Shown here: piece after piece, positions 26,104-36,035 of the stretch
Layout: each line of letters begins with the position of its first letter
Position numbering within the stretch: position 1 is the stretch's first letter
Origin: Pseudomonadota bacterium
GTDB taxonomy: Bacteria; Pseudomonadota; Gammaproteobacteria; DASZBR01
Assembly: GCA_021777765.1 (NCBI GenBank)
Contig: JAJYDF010000021.1
Span: 1 to 56,401, forward strand
Length of the DNA stretch: 56,401 nt
Reading direction: 5' to 3'
Translations under genes and position numbers: made by a program
The notes under the pieces: generated by a model
The model's input: only the letters and a program-made list of their open reading frames with translations
What the model was told of the DNA's origin: nothing
Database searches by the model: none

Positions 26104-28032
26104 ATGTCATCATTTGATCAATTAAATTTGAATTCTTCGTTATTACAAACTTTAGATAAAATTGGCCACAAAAATGCAACGCCCATTCAATTAAAAGCGA
26201 TTCCGCAAATTTTAGCCGGGAAAGATGTGGTAGCAACAGCACAAACAGGTACCGGAAAAACAGCCGCTTATTTACTCCCTGCATTTGAAATGTTGATAAA
26301 CAAACCTCGCACTAAAAAATTTCCCAGAATTTTAGTATTAACACCAACACGTGAATTAGCCTTTCAAGTAAAAGATGCAGCGATGAATTATGGCCGTCAT
26401 TTACGTCCAGAAATTGCTAGTATTTTAGGTGGTATGCCATACAATGCTCAGTTAAAACAATTAGCAAAACCCTTAGATATCATTGTGGCAACTCCAGGAC
26501 GTTTAATTGATCATTTAGAACAAAAACGATTAAATTTATCTGCCATTGAAATGCTAGTCATAGATGAAGCTGATCGCATGTTAGATATGGGCTTTATTGA
26601 TGATGTGAAACTGATTGCTTCGTCACTGCCGAAATCCCGTCAAACTTTATTATTTACGGCCACCTTAGATAAACAAGTCGCAAACTTAGCTAATTCAATT
26701 TTAAATAATCCAGAACGAATTGAAGTCGTTGGCAAACAAATCACTATTGAAAGCATTGAACAACGATTACATATTGCTGATGACATGTCGCATAAAAATA
26801 AATTATTGCAACATATTTTGGCCAATGAATGTGTACAAAAAGCAATTATATTTACTGCCACTAAAAGAGACACAGATATATTAGCAAAACAATTACGCGC
26901 AGAGGGTCATCAAGTTGGAACACTGCACGGTGATATGAGACAAAATCAACGTAATAAAACAATTATGCATTTACGGTCAGGTAAAATATATGTATTAGTT
27001 GCAACAGACGTTGCCGCACGTGGTATTGATATTAATGATATTTCACACGTCATTAATTATGATTTACCAAAAGTGGCAGAAGATTATGTACATCGAATTG
27101 GCCGCACAGGAAGAGCTGGTAGATCAGGTATTGCTATTTCATTTGCTAACGCGAAAGATGGTCATTTATTAAAACAAATCGAAAAATTTACACAACAAAC
27201 TATTAAACAACATCAAATACCAGGCTTAGAAGCGAAACAGGGTTTATCAAATGGCGCTAAACCAAAACAGCGTTCTCGCTCGAGATCATCAAATAAAAAT
27301 CATTCATCGGAGAAACGTTTTTCATCGGGTAAACGTCATTCATCGGATAAACCACGTCATTCATCAGATAAACGAAATTATTCTTCAGATAAACGTCACG
27401 CATCAGATAATCAGTATTATTCATCAGATAATCGTCGCTCATCAGATAAGCGTCATTCATCAGATAAACAAAATTATTCTTCAGATAAGCGTCACGCATC
27501 AGATAATCAGTATTATTCGTCAGATAAACGTCACTCATCGGATAAACAGCATCGTTCATCAGATAAACGAAATTATTCTTCAGATAAACGTCACGCATCC
27601 GATAAACAGCATTATTCATCAGATAAGCGCCCCTCATCAGATAAACGTCGTTCATCAGATAAACAAAATTATTCTTCTGATAAGCGTCACGCATCAGATA
27701 AACGTCACTCATCGGATAAACAGCATCGTTCATCAGATAAGCGTCACGCATCCGATAAACAGCATTATTCATCAGATAAGCGTTCCTCGTCAGATAAACG
27801 TCGTTCATCAGATAAAGATCATTCTTTCAAAAATAAAAACGCGAGACATGCTACGAATAATCATGAGAGCACTGACAAAGAATCATTTAACAAAAAAACA
27901 TTTACTAAAAAATCAGAAAAATTTGCGAAATCACCTCATCCTCAACGATCAGCAACACGCAGCAATAACCCAGGTAAAAAAAATACCGAAAAATTTAATG
28001 CTGAATTCAAAAAGAAACGCAAAAAATCCTAA
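26104..28032 (+). CDS. DEAD-box RNA helicase (RhlE-like) with SSDKR-repeat tail
   Basis: This 642-aa protein carries the full RecA-like helicase core, residues 1-375: Q motif TPIQLKAIP, Walker A AQTGTGKTAAY, PTRELA, TPGRLID, DEAD (VIDEADRMLDMGF), motif III FTAT, TDVAARGIDI and YVHRIGRTGRAGR. It remodels RNA using ATP, in ribosome assembly or mRNA decay. The C-terminal 230 residues are a tandem array of short S-S/A-D-K-R/Q units (HSSDKR, HASDKQ, YYSSDKR), then a Lys-rich end. RhlE-type tails are basic and bind RNA, but this repeat array is unusually long and regular. AAAGGAAAC precedes the ATG. Confidence 0.95.
   Translation: MSSFDQLNLNSSLLQTLDKIGHKNATPIQLKAIPQILAGKDVVATAQTGTGKTAAYLLPAFEMLINKPRTKKFPRILVLTPTRELAFQVKDAAMNYGRHLRPEIASILGGMPYNAQLKQLAKPLDIIVATPGRLIDHLEQKRLNLSAIEMLVIDEADRMLDMGFIDDVKLIASSLPKSRQTLLFTATLDKQVANLANSILNNPERIEVVGKQITIESIEQRLHIADDMSHKNKLLQHILANECVQKAIIFTATKRDTDILAKQLRAEGHQVGTLHGDMRQNQRNKTIMHLRSGKIYVLVATDVAARGIDINDISHVINYDLPKVAEDYVHRIGRTGRAGRSGIAISFANAKDGHLLKQIEKFTQQTIKQHQIPGLEAKQGLSNGAKPKQRSRSRSSNKNHSSEKRFSSGKRHSSDKPRHSSDKRNYSSDKRHASDNQYYSSDNRRSSDKRHSSDKQNYSSDKRHASDNQYYSSDKRHSSDKQHRSSDKRNYSSDKRHASDKQHYSSDKRPSSDKRRSSDKQNYSSDKRHASDKRHSSDKQHRSSDKRHASDKQHYSSDKRSSSDKRRSSDKDHSFKNKNARHATNNHESTDKESFNKKTFTKKSEKFAKSPHPQRSATRSNNPGKKNTEKFNAEFKKKRKKS
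27300..27812 (+). repeat. In-gene tandem repeat array (SSDKR units)
   Basis: About 513 bp built from 15-18-bp variants of CATTCATCAGATAAACGT, with longer units (around 60-90 bp) also repeated. The period is a multiple of three, so length change keeps the helicase frame. It also leaves two other frames open (one on each strand), giving false ORFs that read HQIN- and YLMN-type repeats. Copy number is expected to vary between strains. Confidence 0.9.
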
Positions 28033-28041
28033 CCATTTTTT

Positions 28042-28086
28042 CCTTCTCCCGCTTGCGGGAGAAGGTGCCGAAGGCGGATGAGGGTG
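28042..28086 (+). repeat. Palindromic dispersed repeat, copy D
   Basis: The same unit as at 6069 and 20900, perfect hairpin CCTTCTCCCGC/GCGGGAGAAGG followed by GTGCCGAAGGCGGATGAGGGTG. It lies between the convergent ends of the helicase gene (28032) and the small secreted protein (28098), where it can act as a two-way terminator. Confidence 0.9.
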
Positions 28087-28097
28087 TTTTAAAAATA

Positions 28098-28325
28098 TTA
28101 CTGATGCGCCCCCACACTACCAATACACGATATACAAACTTCACCAGAAGAATTATTCGCTGGATGTGTATTGTTACGTCTCACTGGATGTTTCCTAATC
28201 ACTTTTTTCTTAATAATTTTATGACATCCCGGACTTGTCGTATCATTAACATCAGCAATTGCCGTAGTTGTTATTAAACACAATGACAATATCCCAATAA
28301 TTAATTGTTTCATTCTCTTTTGCAT
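28098..28325 (-). CDS. Small secreted Cys/His protein, hypothetical
   Basis: The start at 28325 is chosen for its GAGGAAATT ribosome-binding site; the frame is open further upstream but without support. The 75-aa product begins MQKRMKQLIIGILSLCL, a signal peptide probably cleaved after TTAIA. The mature part is about 50 residues, basic in the middle (KKKVIRKHPVRRNN), with Cys at PGCHK and a CISC pair near the C-terminus. CxxC and His residues could bind metal. No family was recognised. Confidence 0.55.
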   Translation of the reverse strand: MQKRMKQLIIGILSLCLITTTAIADVNDTTSPGCHKIIKKKVIRKHPVRRNNTHPANNSSGEVCISCIGSVGAHQ

Positions 28326-28507
28326 AATTTCCTCACAGACTCTTATTAAATTATATTGTGAGAGATAGCGTAAAAACTCAATGTAGGATAAGTTTCTGTT
28401 AAAGACTACACAAAAACTCAGGTATTTGCTGACAATCCATGTGGATCTCTCATGCGAATCAAGACTGCCAGTATAAAGTACAAACTTTACTAAATGCAAT
28501 ATTATCG

Positions 28508-31204
28508 CTAAATTCTATGAGAAGAACTCGGATTATCCAATATTAAAGACCGTAAAATAAACGCCACGCCATTTTCTTTCGTCGCTGTATTTAATCCTTG
28601 CAATATAATTTCTGCTGCAATTTTTAATGAGACAAATGCTCCACGTCTATTTTGTGGAATACTTTTATCCTCTATCAATAATTGTTGTCTAATATCGTAA
28701 TATCTTGTTGATAGATGGGGTATACGTAATTGAAAATTAAAAATATTAAATTCTACAATATTTTTAAATCTCCTAGAAGCTGATGTGTCTAATAAATGTT
28801 TCTCTAATTGTGCAAAATCAGTAATATCGCCATTGTTAAGTTTTTGCAATAACTCCATAAAATCTTGTTGCCTGACGGTTTGATCAAGTGATGGTTCTTT
28901 ATCAGAAAAATAATCATATATATTCAATAATTTCTTCAGAAAAATCATTAAAGATTTTTGTTCTTTTGCAGATGCCATCCTCGGTAAAATAATGTCATGG
29001 AACCATTTATGAGATTCTATTTGTTTAATATCAATTCCATAATCTGTTTTATCCTGTGCAAAAAACGTAAATTGCGAAATATCATTCGCAATAGACCGAA
29101 TGAGCTGACGCTTCTTGAGCATGAATTGCGGGGTCTCTCTTCTAATGAAACTGGATGAACAATTAGGCGGTTGGATAATAAAATGTTCATATTGCGTTAT
29201 AATATTAATTTCTTTTTCACATATAATCTGCTGTACTTTATCGCCATCAGTTAAATGCAACCAATTTAAATTAAATTCAGTCGGCCTATTGAATTGCTGC
29301 TTTTCCTTTGCAATCAACACCCCAAAAACGTTTGATCCAGAAACAAAAATACGACCTTGTTCTGTGAGGTATATGATAGAATTATTCCAATTAATAATCT
29401 GTTTGATTTTATCTCTAGGCACCAAATTTAAATGATTGAAATTAATTTCTGTAGGTGTATTTTTATTTTGACTATCGCCTAAGCCTAACTGGCCATAATT
29501 ATTTCTCCCACAACCAAAACAACGACCTTGTTCTGTGAGATATATTGTAAAACCATCACCCATAAGCACTTGTTTAATCTTATCTCCAGGCGCCAACTTT
29601 ATATGGTCGAAAGTAATTTCTGTCGGCCTATTTTTTTCTTCATTATCACCCACGCCTAGCTCGCCAAAATGATTTGATCCACAGCCAAAACAGCGGCCTT
29701 GTTCTGTGAGAAAAATAGTGTGCCAAAATTTAACAATTACCTGTTTAATTTTATCTCCGGGGGCTAAATCTAAATGGTTAAAAGTAATTTCTGTCGGTCG
29801 ATTCTTATTTTGACTATCTCCCACGCCTAATTGGCCATAACGATTTACTCCACAGCCAAAACAGCGCCCTTGTTCTGTGCAATAAATGATATACATGTTC
29901 CCTATAAGCGCCTGTTTAATTTTATCGCCACACGCTAAAATTGAATTATCAAAATATACTTCTGTCAGTATATTTCTATTTTGCTCATCACCTACACCTA
30001 ATTGGCCAAATGGATTTGATCCAGAGACAAAACAGCGGCCCTGTTCTGTGAGAAAAATAGTTTCTCGAAAACCGACAATCACTTTTTTAATCTTATCTTC
30101 GGTGGTTAAATTTAAATGGTTGAGAGTAATCTTTGTCGGCCGATTTTTATTTTGATAATTCCCTACACCTAATTGACCAAATTCATTTTGTCCACAAGCA
30201 AAACATCGGCCCTGCTCTGTCAAGAACACAGTATGAGCATCTATTACACTCACCTGTTTTATTTTATCGTCGGGCGTTAAGTTAAAATTAATTTCAGTGG
30301 GTATAAATCTTTTTTGATTGTCGCCCACACCTAACCGACCAAATCTATTACATCCCCAAGCATAAACTTTATTATTGATTAACAAAAAATAACTCTTTGT
30401 ATTACTGAAATATTGACTATTTTTCAGCTCTAGCAATCTTCTTTTCTTAGCCAATAAATTAAAATTGAAACCACTTGTGTATCGTTTACCATAAAAAATA
30501 TTTTCTGTACTGGCTAAAGAGACAATTTCTTGAGTACTTAAATAGCCACTTATTTTTCTTAGTACATCTGAAGGTAATGAATGTAACTCTATTTGTAGTG
30601 AGGGAGATAATTGAGAATTGATATTTTGATTTGGGCTGTGATATTCCTGTAAGGCAAACTTTAATGAAAATTGCAGTGAATATTGCAAATGCTGAACTGC
30701 AGCTGCCATCGTTTTATATACTCTAAAACGGGATATATAATTATTATTCCCCAGAGTTGTTTCATAATTTTCAATTAATCTGGTCAGCTCTGTGATTCTT
30801 TTTGTATGAGATACAATTTCTTTACTTATCTGTTGCATTTTCTCATTTTTATGAAAGTTAAGCATTTCAACCAAAGACATCATTTCGTGCAATATTTCAT
30901 CTAAGCGATGACTAACAGCTCGTAGACTCGCAATGATATGACTTCCAACATAACGATTTTCAAATGCAAGGAAATCCTCATCTTTAGCTGGCCATTGAAA
31001 ATTAAAGCGATTGAATTCATCGCTTAAATGGTAATAAGCATTACATGCTGATTTAAATGATTCTTGAAATCGAATTAGCTGATCTTGTTGGGTTTTTGCT
31101 TGCTGTTCTGCATATTTAGCTTTCTGCCGCTGTTGATAAGCAGTGATTTGTTCATCGGATTCAAGCACTGGAACTTTTTTTTGTTCGAATACAGTTAATG
31201 GCAT
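28508..31204 (-). CDS. F-box/RCC1-repeat protein, paralogue A (intact), candidate effector
   Basis: This 898-aa protein has no signal peptide. Residues 1-200 form an Ala/Gln-rich coiled region. Residues about 206-245 are an F-box (LHSLPSDVLRKISGYLSTQE then IVSLASTENIFYGKR). Residues about 275-650 hold seven RCC1-type repeats of the form TIxLTEQGRCFGCGxNxxGQ with LGVGD and PTEITFNHL. Residues 660-898 are a shared helical domain ending near ENGVAFILRSLI. F-boxes recruit SKP1 to SCF ubiquitin ligases and RCC1 propellers bind partners such as Ran; both are eukaryotic devices. This suggests an injected protein whose propeller selects a target for host ubiquitination. It is last of three tandem paralogues; GGAAAGATAT-like signals precede its relatives. 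Confidence 0.85.
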   Translation of the reverse strand: MPLTVFEQKKVPVLESDEQITAYQQRQKAKYAEQQAKTQQDQLIRFQESFKSACNAYYHLSDEFNRFNFQWPAKDEDFLAFENRYVGSHIIASLRAVSHRLDEILHEMMSLVEMLNFHKNEKMQQISKEIVSHTKRITELTRLIENYETTLGNNNYISRFRVYKTMAAAVQHLQYSLQFSLKFALQEYHSPNQNINSQLSPSLQIELHSLPSDVLRKISGYLSTQEIVSLASTENIFYGKRYTSGFNFNLLAKKRRLLELKNSQYFSNTKSYFLLINNKVYAWGCNRFGRLGVGDNQKRFIPTEINFNLTPDDKIKQVSVIDAHTVFLTEQGRCFACGQNEFGQLGVGNYQNKNRPTKITLNHLNLTTEDKIKKVIVGFRETIFLTEQGRCFVSGSNPFGQLGVGDEQNRNILTEVYFDNSILACGDKIKQALIGNMYIIYCTEQGRCFGCGVNRYGQLGVGDSQNKNRPTEITFNHLDLAPGDKIKQVIVKFWHTIFLTEQGRCFGCGSNHFGELGVGDNEEKNRPTEITFDHIKLAPGDKIKQVLMGDGFTIYLTEQGRCFGCGRNNYGQLGLGDSQNKNTPTEINFNHLNLVPRDKIKQIINWNNSIIYLTEQGRIFVSGSNVFGVLIAKEKQQFNRPTEFNLNWLHLTDGDKVQQIICEKEINIITQYEHFIIQPPNCSSSFIRRETPQFMLKKRQLIRSIANDISQFTFFAQDKTDYGIDIKQIESHKWFHDIILPRMASAKEQKSLMIFLKKLLNIYDYFSDKEPSLDQTVRQQDFMELLQKLNNGDITDFAQLEKHLLDTSASRRFKNIVEFNIFNFQLRIPHLSTRYYDIRQQLLIEDKSIPQNRRGAFVSLKIAAEIILQGLNTATKENGVAFILRSLILDNPSSSHRI

Positions 31205-31264
31205 ATATCTTTCTTAAACCTCAGATAAGATTATTAAATTTTAATTATTATATCAAAAAATCAC

Positions 31265-33379
31265 TTAAAACGGCTTAAGTTTTTGGGAAGATGTTGGAGT
31301 ATTAGCTATTAAATTGCGCAAAATAAACGCTACACCATTTTCTTTAGTCGCAGCGGTTAACGCTTGCAATATGATATCTGCTGCGATTTTTAATGAAGCA
31401 AATGCCTCTTGTTGATCTTGCGATAGGTTTTTATCATGCAATAATAACGTTTGTCTTATGTCGCAGGATGCATTTAACTTCTCAAAAATATTTAATTGCA
31501 AAATGGAATTATTCAATTTCGCGATATTGAAGGAACTACAGGATACTGCAATATTTCGAAAATGTTCCTTTAATTCTGCAAAATCTTTAATTTCATCATT
31601 TTGAAGTTTTTGTAATAATTCCACAAAATCTTGTTGTCTGCTAATAATATCAGGTGAAGATTCTGATTTATTTAGACAATCATACAAATACAATATATTC
31701 GTTAGTGAATTGATTAAATATTTTTGCTCTTTTGCAGTCGTTATTTTTGGTAATTCATTAAATATTGTTTCATGAATCCATGGATAAGGCTCTATTTGTA
31801 ACTTTTGAATTAATATTTTTTTAAAATTGATACCATAATCAGTATTGTCACTGGCAAATATCGCTAACTGCGATATATCATTCAGGATGGATTGAATGAG
31901 CTCTCGCCTCTTGCGCATAATTTCCGGCGCAGCTTTATCAATGATGCTTTCCTGTTCAATCATAACATTCATTACAGTTACATAATTTCTATTTAGAATT
32001 TGCTGTAAATTATTTTCAAATATTATGTTTAATTGACTGAAACTTTTTTCTATCAGTCTATCTTCAATTTTAGGGTTTGAATTAAAAAAAATAATAAAAT
32101 AACGGCCCTGTTCTGCGGCGAATAGGTTAAACCCATCAAGAACAATCACCTGTTTGATTTTATCGCTCCGTTCTAAGTGTAAATGATTAAAACTTATTTC
32201 TGTGGGCACATTTTTATTTACAAGATCACTTAAGCCCAATTGACCATGATTATTTTTGCCACAACTAAAACAACGGCCCTGCTCTGTGAGGTATAAGACA
32301 TAATCATAACTCAAACTTACCTGTTTTATTTTATCTCCGGGCGCTAAGTTTAAATGATTGAAACTGACTTCTATCGGTCTATTTTTATTATGATTATCGC
32401 CTACTCCTAATTGGCCATCTCGATTAAACCCACAACTAAAACAGCGACCATGCTCTGTGAGATAAATGGTACAAAACACACCAAAGCACACTTGTTTAAT
32501 TTTATCATCGGGTGCTAAATTTAAATGATTAAAACTGATTTCAGCTAGTTGACGTATTATGTTTTCATTGACACCGACGCCTAAACGGCCAAATTTGTTC
32601 CACCCATTACTAAAATATCGACCTTGCTCGGTGATGTATATGGCACCATCATTATTAATAATTACCTGTTTTATTTTATCTCCTGGTACTAAGTTTAAAT
32701 GATTGAAACTGATTTCTGTCGGAATATTTTTACCATGAAAACCCAAATATCCACACGTAAAACAACGACCCTTTTCAGAGAGATATGCGGTATAACCACG
32801 CCCCACAATCACCTCTTTGATTTTATCTCCTGGTGCTAGGTTTAAATGAAATAAATTTATTTTTGTCGCACTAATTTTATCTTCACGATCTCCTACACCT
32901 AACTGGCCATAATTATTATACCCCCAAGCATACAGTTCATTATTTATTAATAAAAAATGGCTTTCACCATTACTGAAAAATTGACAATTTTTAAACTCTA
33001 TCAATCTTCTTTTCTTGGCCAATAAATTAAAATTGAAATTGCTTTTTTGCCTTTTTCCGTAAAATAAAGTTTGTGTGCTTGCCAAATTTACAATTTCTTT
33101 AGCGCTTAAATAGCCACATATTTTTCTTAAAACATCAACGGGTAATGATTGTAATTCTATTTGCACTATGGGCGATGACTGAGGTTTGATATTTTCTGTT
33201 GGATTGCGACATTCCTGTGATGTTGATTTAAACAATTCTGGCAATCTGACATGCTGATCTTGTTGGATTGTTGATGGCTCTTCGACATATTTTGTTTTCT
33301 GTTGCTGTTGGTAGGCTGAGATTTGCTCAGCCGATTCAAGCTCAGGTACTTTTTTTTGATCTAATACTGTTAATGGCAT
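31265..33379 (-). CDS. F-box/RCC1-repeat protein, paralogue B (coiled region deleted)
   Basis: This 704-aa protein keeps the family's first 50 residues (MPLTVLDQKKVPELESAEQI), then lacks about 130 residues of the N-terminal coiled region. It resumes just before the F-box (LQSLPVDVLRKICGYLSAKE, residues about 76-95). RCC1 repeats (about six, some degenerate, e.g. CFTCGYLGFHGKNIP) and the C-terminal domain (KLKPF end) follow. The frame is intact, so a shorter functional protein is likely. It is separated from paralogue A by exactly 60 bp, as it is from C, and the spacers are similar in sequence. A GGAAAGATAT ribosome-binding site precedes the ATG. Confidence 0.83.
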   Translation of the reverse strand: MPLTVLDQKKVPELESAEQISAYQQQQKTKYVEEPSTIQQDQHVRLPELFKSTSQECRNPTENIKPQSSPIVQIELQSLPVDVLRKICGYLSAKEIVNLASTQTLFYGKRQKSNFNFNLLAKKRRLIEFKNCQFFSNGESHFLLINNELYAWGYNNYGQLGVGDREDKISATKINLFHLNLAPGDKIKEVIVGRGYTAYLSEKGRCFTCGYLGFHGKNIPTEISFNHLNLVPGDKIKQVIINNDGAIYITEQGRYFSNGWNKFGRLGVGVNENIIRQLAEISFNHLNLAPDDKIKQVCFGVFCTIYLTEHGRCFSCGFNRDGQLGVGDNHNKNRPIEVSFNHLNLAPGDKIKQVSLSYDYVLYLTEQGRCFSCGKNNHGQLGLSDLVNKNVPTEISFNHLHLERSDKIKQVIVLDGFNLFAAEQGRYFIIFFNSNPKIEDRLIEKSFSQLNIIFENNLQQILNRNYVTVMNVMIEQESIIDKAAPEIMRKRRELIQSILNDISQLAIFASDNTDYGINFKKILIQKLQIEPYPWIHETIFNELPKITTAKEQKYLINSLTNILYLYDCLNKSESSPDIISRQQDFVELLQKLQNDEIKDFAELKEHFRNIAVSCSSFNIAKLNNSILQLNIFEKLNASCDIRQTLLLHDKNLSQDQQEAFASLKIAADIILQALTAATKENGVAFILRNLIANTPTSSQKLKPF

Positions 33380-33439
33380 ATATCTTTCCAGGATTTCAGA
33401 TAAGATTATTAAATTTCAACGATTATATCATAAACTCAC

Positions 33440-35887
33440 TTAAAATGGCTTAAGTTTTTGGGAAGAGGTTGGATTACCAACTATTAAATCACGCAAAATA
33501 AACGCCACACCATTTTCTTGTGTCGCTGCATTTAATCCATGCAATATAATTTTTGCTGCAATTTTTAATGAAGAAAAAGCTTCTCGTTGATCTTGCAATT
33601 GGCTTACATCACGAAACAATAACTCTTGTCTTATTTCGTAAGAAGTGCTTAACTTCGCAAAAATATTTAGTTGCAGATTAGAATTATTATATTGCGCAAG
33701 GCGGGGATAACTTCTGGATACTATAGTATTCAGAAAGTATTCCTTTAACTGTGTAAAATCATTAATTTCATCATTTTGAAGTTTCAGCAATAATTCCACA
33801 AAATCTTGCTGCCTGCTGGTGAGATCAGGTGAGGGCTCTAAATCATTCAAATAATCATACAAATACAATAATTTCTTTAACGAATTGATTAAAGATTTTT
33901 GCTCTTTTGCGGTTGCTAATTTTTGTAATTCATTAAGAAATATTTCATGTATCCAGGGATATGAAAGGATTTGTGCCTGTTGAAATAATATTTGTTTAAA
34001 ATTGAAACCATAATCTGTACTATCCAAAGCAATTAGCGCTAATTGCGAAATATCATTCAGGATTGATTGGATAAGCTGATGTTTGTGGCGCATGAATTCT
34101 GGCGTTACATTTACTAAATTACATGAATAAGGATTATCATGGACAACAAAAACTTCATGGTTAGTAATTAATTCACTACTCTCTAAAAAACCTTTATGCA
34201 TTAGGCGTATTGTATCACCATCTGTCCATCCGAAATTTTTGAAATTAATTCTAATCGGTCTATTTATAAATTCGTCTCTCTTTGCAAATATATTCTCTCC
34301 AGAAATACAACAACAGCCTTGCTCTGTGAGGAATAAGAAATAATGTAACCCTTTAATTACCTGTTTGATTTTATCTCCAAACGCTAAATTTAAATGATTG
34401 AAAGTAATTTCCGCCAGTCTGTTTCTATTCTGATTATCACCTACTCCTAACTCGCCACACGCATTCTTCCCGCAACCAAAACAGCGACCTTGCTCCGTGA
34501 GGTAAATAGTACGACTAGCATCAAGCAACACCTGTTTAACTTTATCTCCAGGCGCTAAATTTAAATGGTTGAAAGTAATTTCTGTTGGACTATTTCTATT
34601 TTCATTATCGCCTAATCCTAACTCACCATTTAGATTCCGCCCACATCCAAAACAACGACCTTGTTCTGTGAGGTAAATAGTATGATTATTACGAACCATC
34701 ACCTGTTTAACTTTATCTCCAGACGCTAAATTTAAATGATTGAAATTAATTTCTGTCGGACTATTTCTATATTGATTATCACCTACTCCTAACTGGCCAT
34801 CCTTATTCCCCCTCCATCCAAAACATCGGCCTTTCTCTGTGAGAAATATGTTATAATCAAAACCACAAAGTAATTGTTTGATTTTATCTTCAGGCGCTAA
34901 ATTTAAATGATCAATATTAAACTCTATCGGTTTACTACCCCACTCAGTATCATCTTCATCTAACAGGCGAGTCATATGCCGACCCCAAGCATACACCTTA
35001 TTATCTGTTAATAAATAATGGTTCCCATAGCCACTGAAATATTGACTGTCTTTTAGCTCCAATAATCTTCTCTTTTTAGCTAATAAATTAAGATTAAAAT
35101 TAAAATCATTTCTTCGACTTTTTCCATAAAATAACGTGTGGGTGCTGGCCAAAGATACAATTTCTTTATTACTCAAATGGCCACTGATTTTTCCTAGAAC
35201 ATTGATGGGTAATGAATGCAATCCTATTTGCACTGGTCGCGATAATTGTGGCGGGGTATTTTGTTTGGGTTGGTGATATTCCTGTAGCGCTGTTTTTAAT
35301 CAAAACTGCAGTGAATATTGCAAATGTTGGACTGCTTCTGCCATCGGATTATATGCTTTAAATCGTTCAACATAATTATTGTTACCCATTGCAGATTTAT
35401 AATTTTCAATTAATCTGTTCAGTTCAGTGATATTTTGTTTACGCAATATTATATCACTACTTATTTGCTGCAATTTTTCGGTTTGAGGGATATTAATTTG
35501 TTCGATTAAAGATATTAGTGCTTGCAATATTTCATCTAAACGAAGAATTATTGCTCGCAGATCTGCAATAACATGACCTCCAACATAGCGGTTTTCATAT
35601 GCGTTAAAACCCTCAACTTTATTCGGCCATTGCAAATTAAAACGATTAAATACATCGCTTAATTGGTAATAGGCAGCACATGTCGTTCTAAATGATTCAT
35701 GTAATCGCGCTAGATTATCTTGCTGGATTTTTGCTTGCTGTTCAGCATATTTGGCTTTCTGTTGCTGTTGGTAGGCTGCGATTTGTTCATCGGAGACAAG
35801 TACAGGAGTTGTTTTTTGATCTAATTCATTTTTTGGCATATATCTTTCCAGGACATCAGATAAGATTATTAAATAATAATGGCACAT
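33440..35887 (-). pseudogene. F-box/RCC1-repeat protein, paralogue C (single internal TGA)
   Basis: The whole 815-codon frame is homologous to paralogue A and open except for one TGA at 35302-35300. It reads AVQHLQYSLQF-stop-LKTALQEYH, against AVQHLQYSLQFSLKFALQEYH in A: a TCA to TGA change. The break falls between the coiled N-part (35300-35887, 195 aa) and the F-box/RCC1 part (33440-35233, which could start at a GTG lacking a ribosome-binding site). The F-box (LPINVLGKISGHLSNKEI), about five RCC1 repeats and the C-terminal domain are otherwise preserved. It is a recent nonsense mutation, a sequencing error, or a read-through site. The upstream ATG may start at MPKNELDQK, 45 nt inside the frame. 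Confidence 0.85.
35833..35880 (-). promoter_or_regulatory. Conserved leader shared by the F-box/RCC1 paralogues
   Basis: Upstream of the MPxT/MPKN start, the sequence AATAATCTTATCTGA, a variable 8-nt stretch, and GGAAAGATATATGCC is conserved here and before paralogue B (33377-33420). It recurs in a slightly changed form before A (31200-31245). It includes the ribosome-binding site GGAAAG. The conservation may reflect duplication, a shared regulatory site, or both. Confidence 0.5.
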
Positions 35888-36035
35888 TTTATCATATTAT
35901 TTCATAAAATACTATCGAACTTTAATATGGTGGCCTTATTTTATTTAAATTATCTATAAAAAATTGTTAATAATTCCTTAAGAATTGCTCTATATACTGG
36001 GAAAATTATAATTAATAGAATCAGAGGTAATAATA

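Noticed and set aside
27251..28081. Long ORFs in two other frames over the helicase tail (HQIN- and YLMN-type repeats)
   Set aside because: They are out-of-frame readings of the SSDKR repeat; the helicase frame is continuous with a conserved core, and the others have no independent start signal or family.
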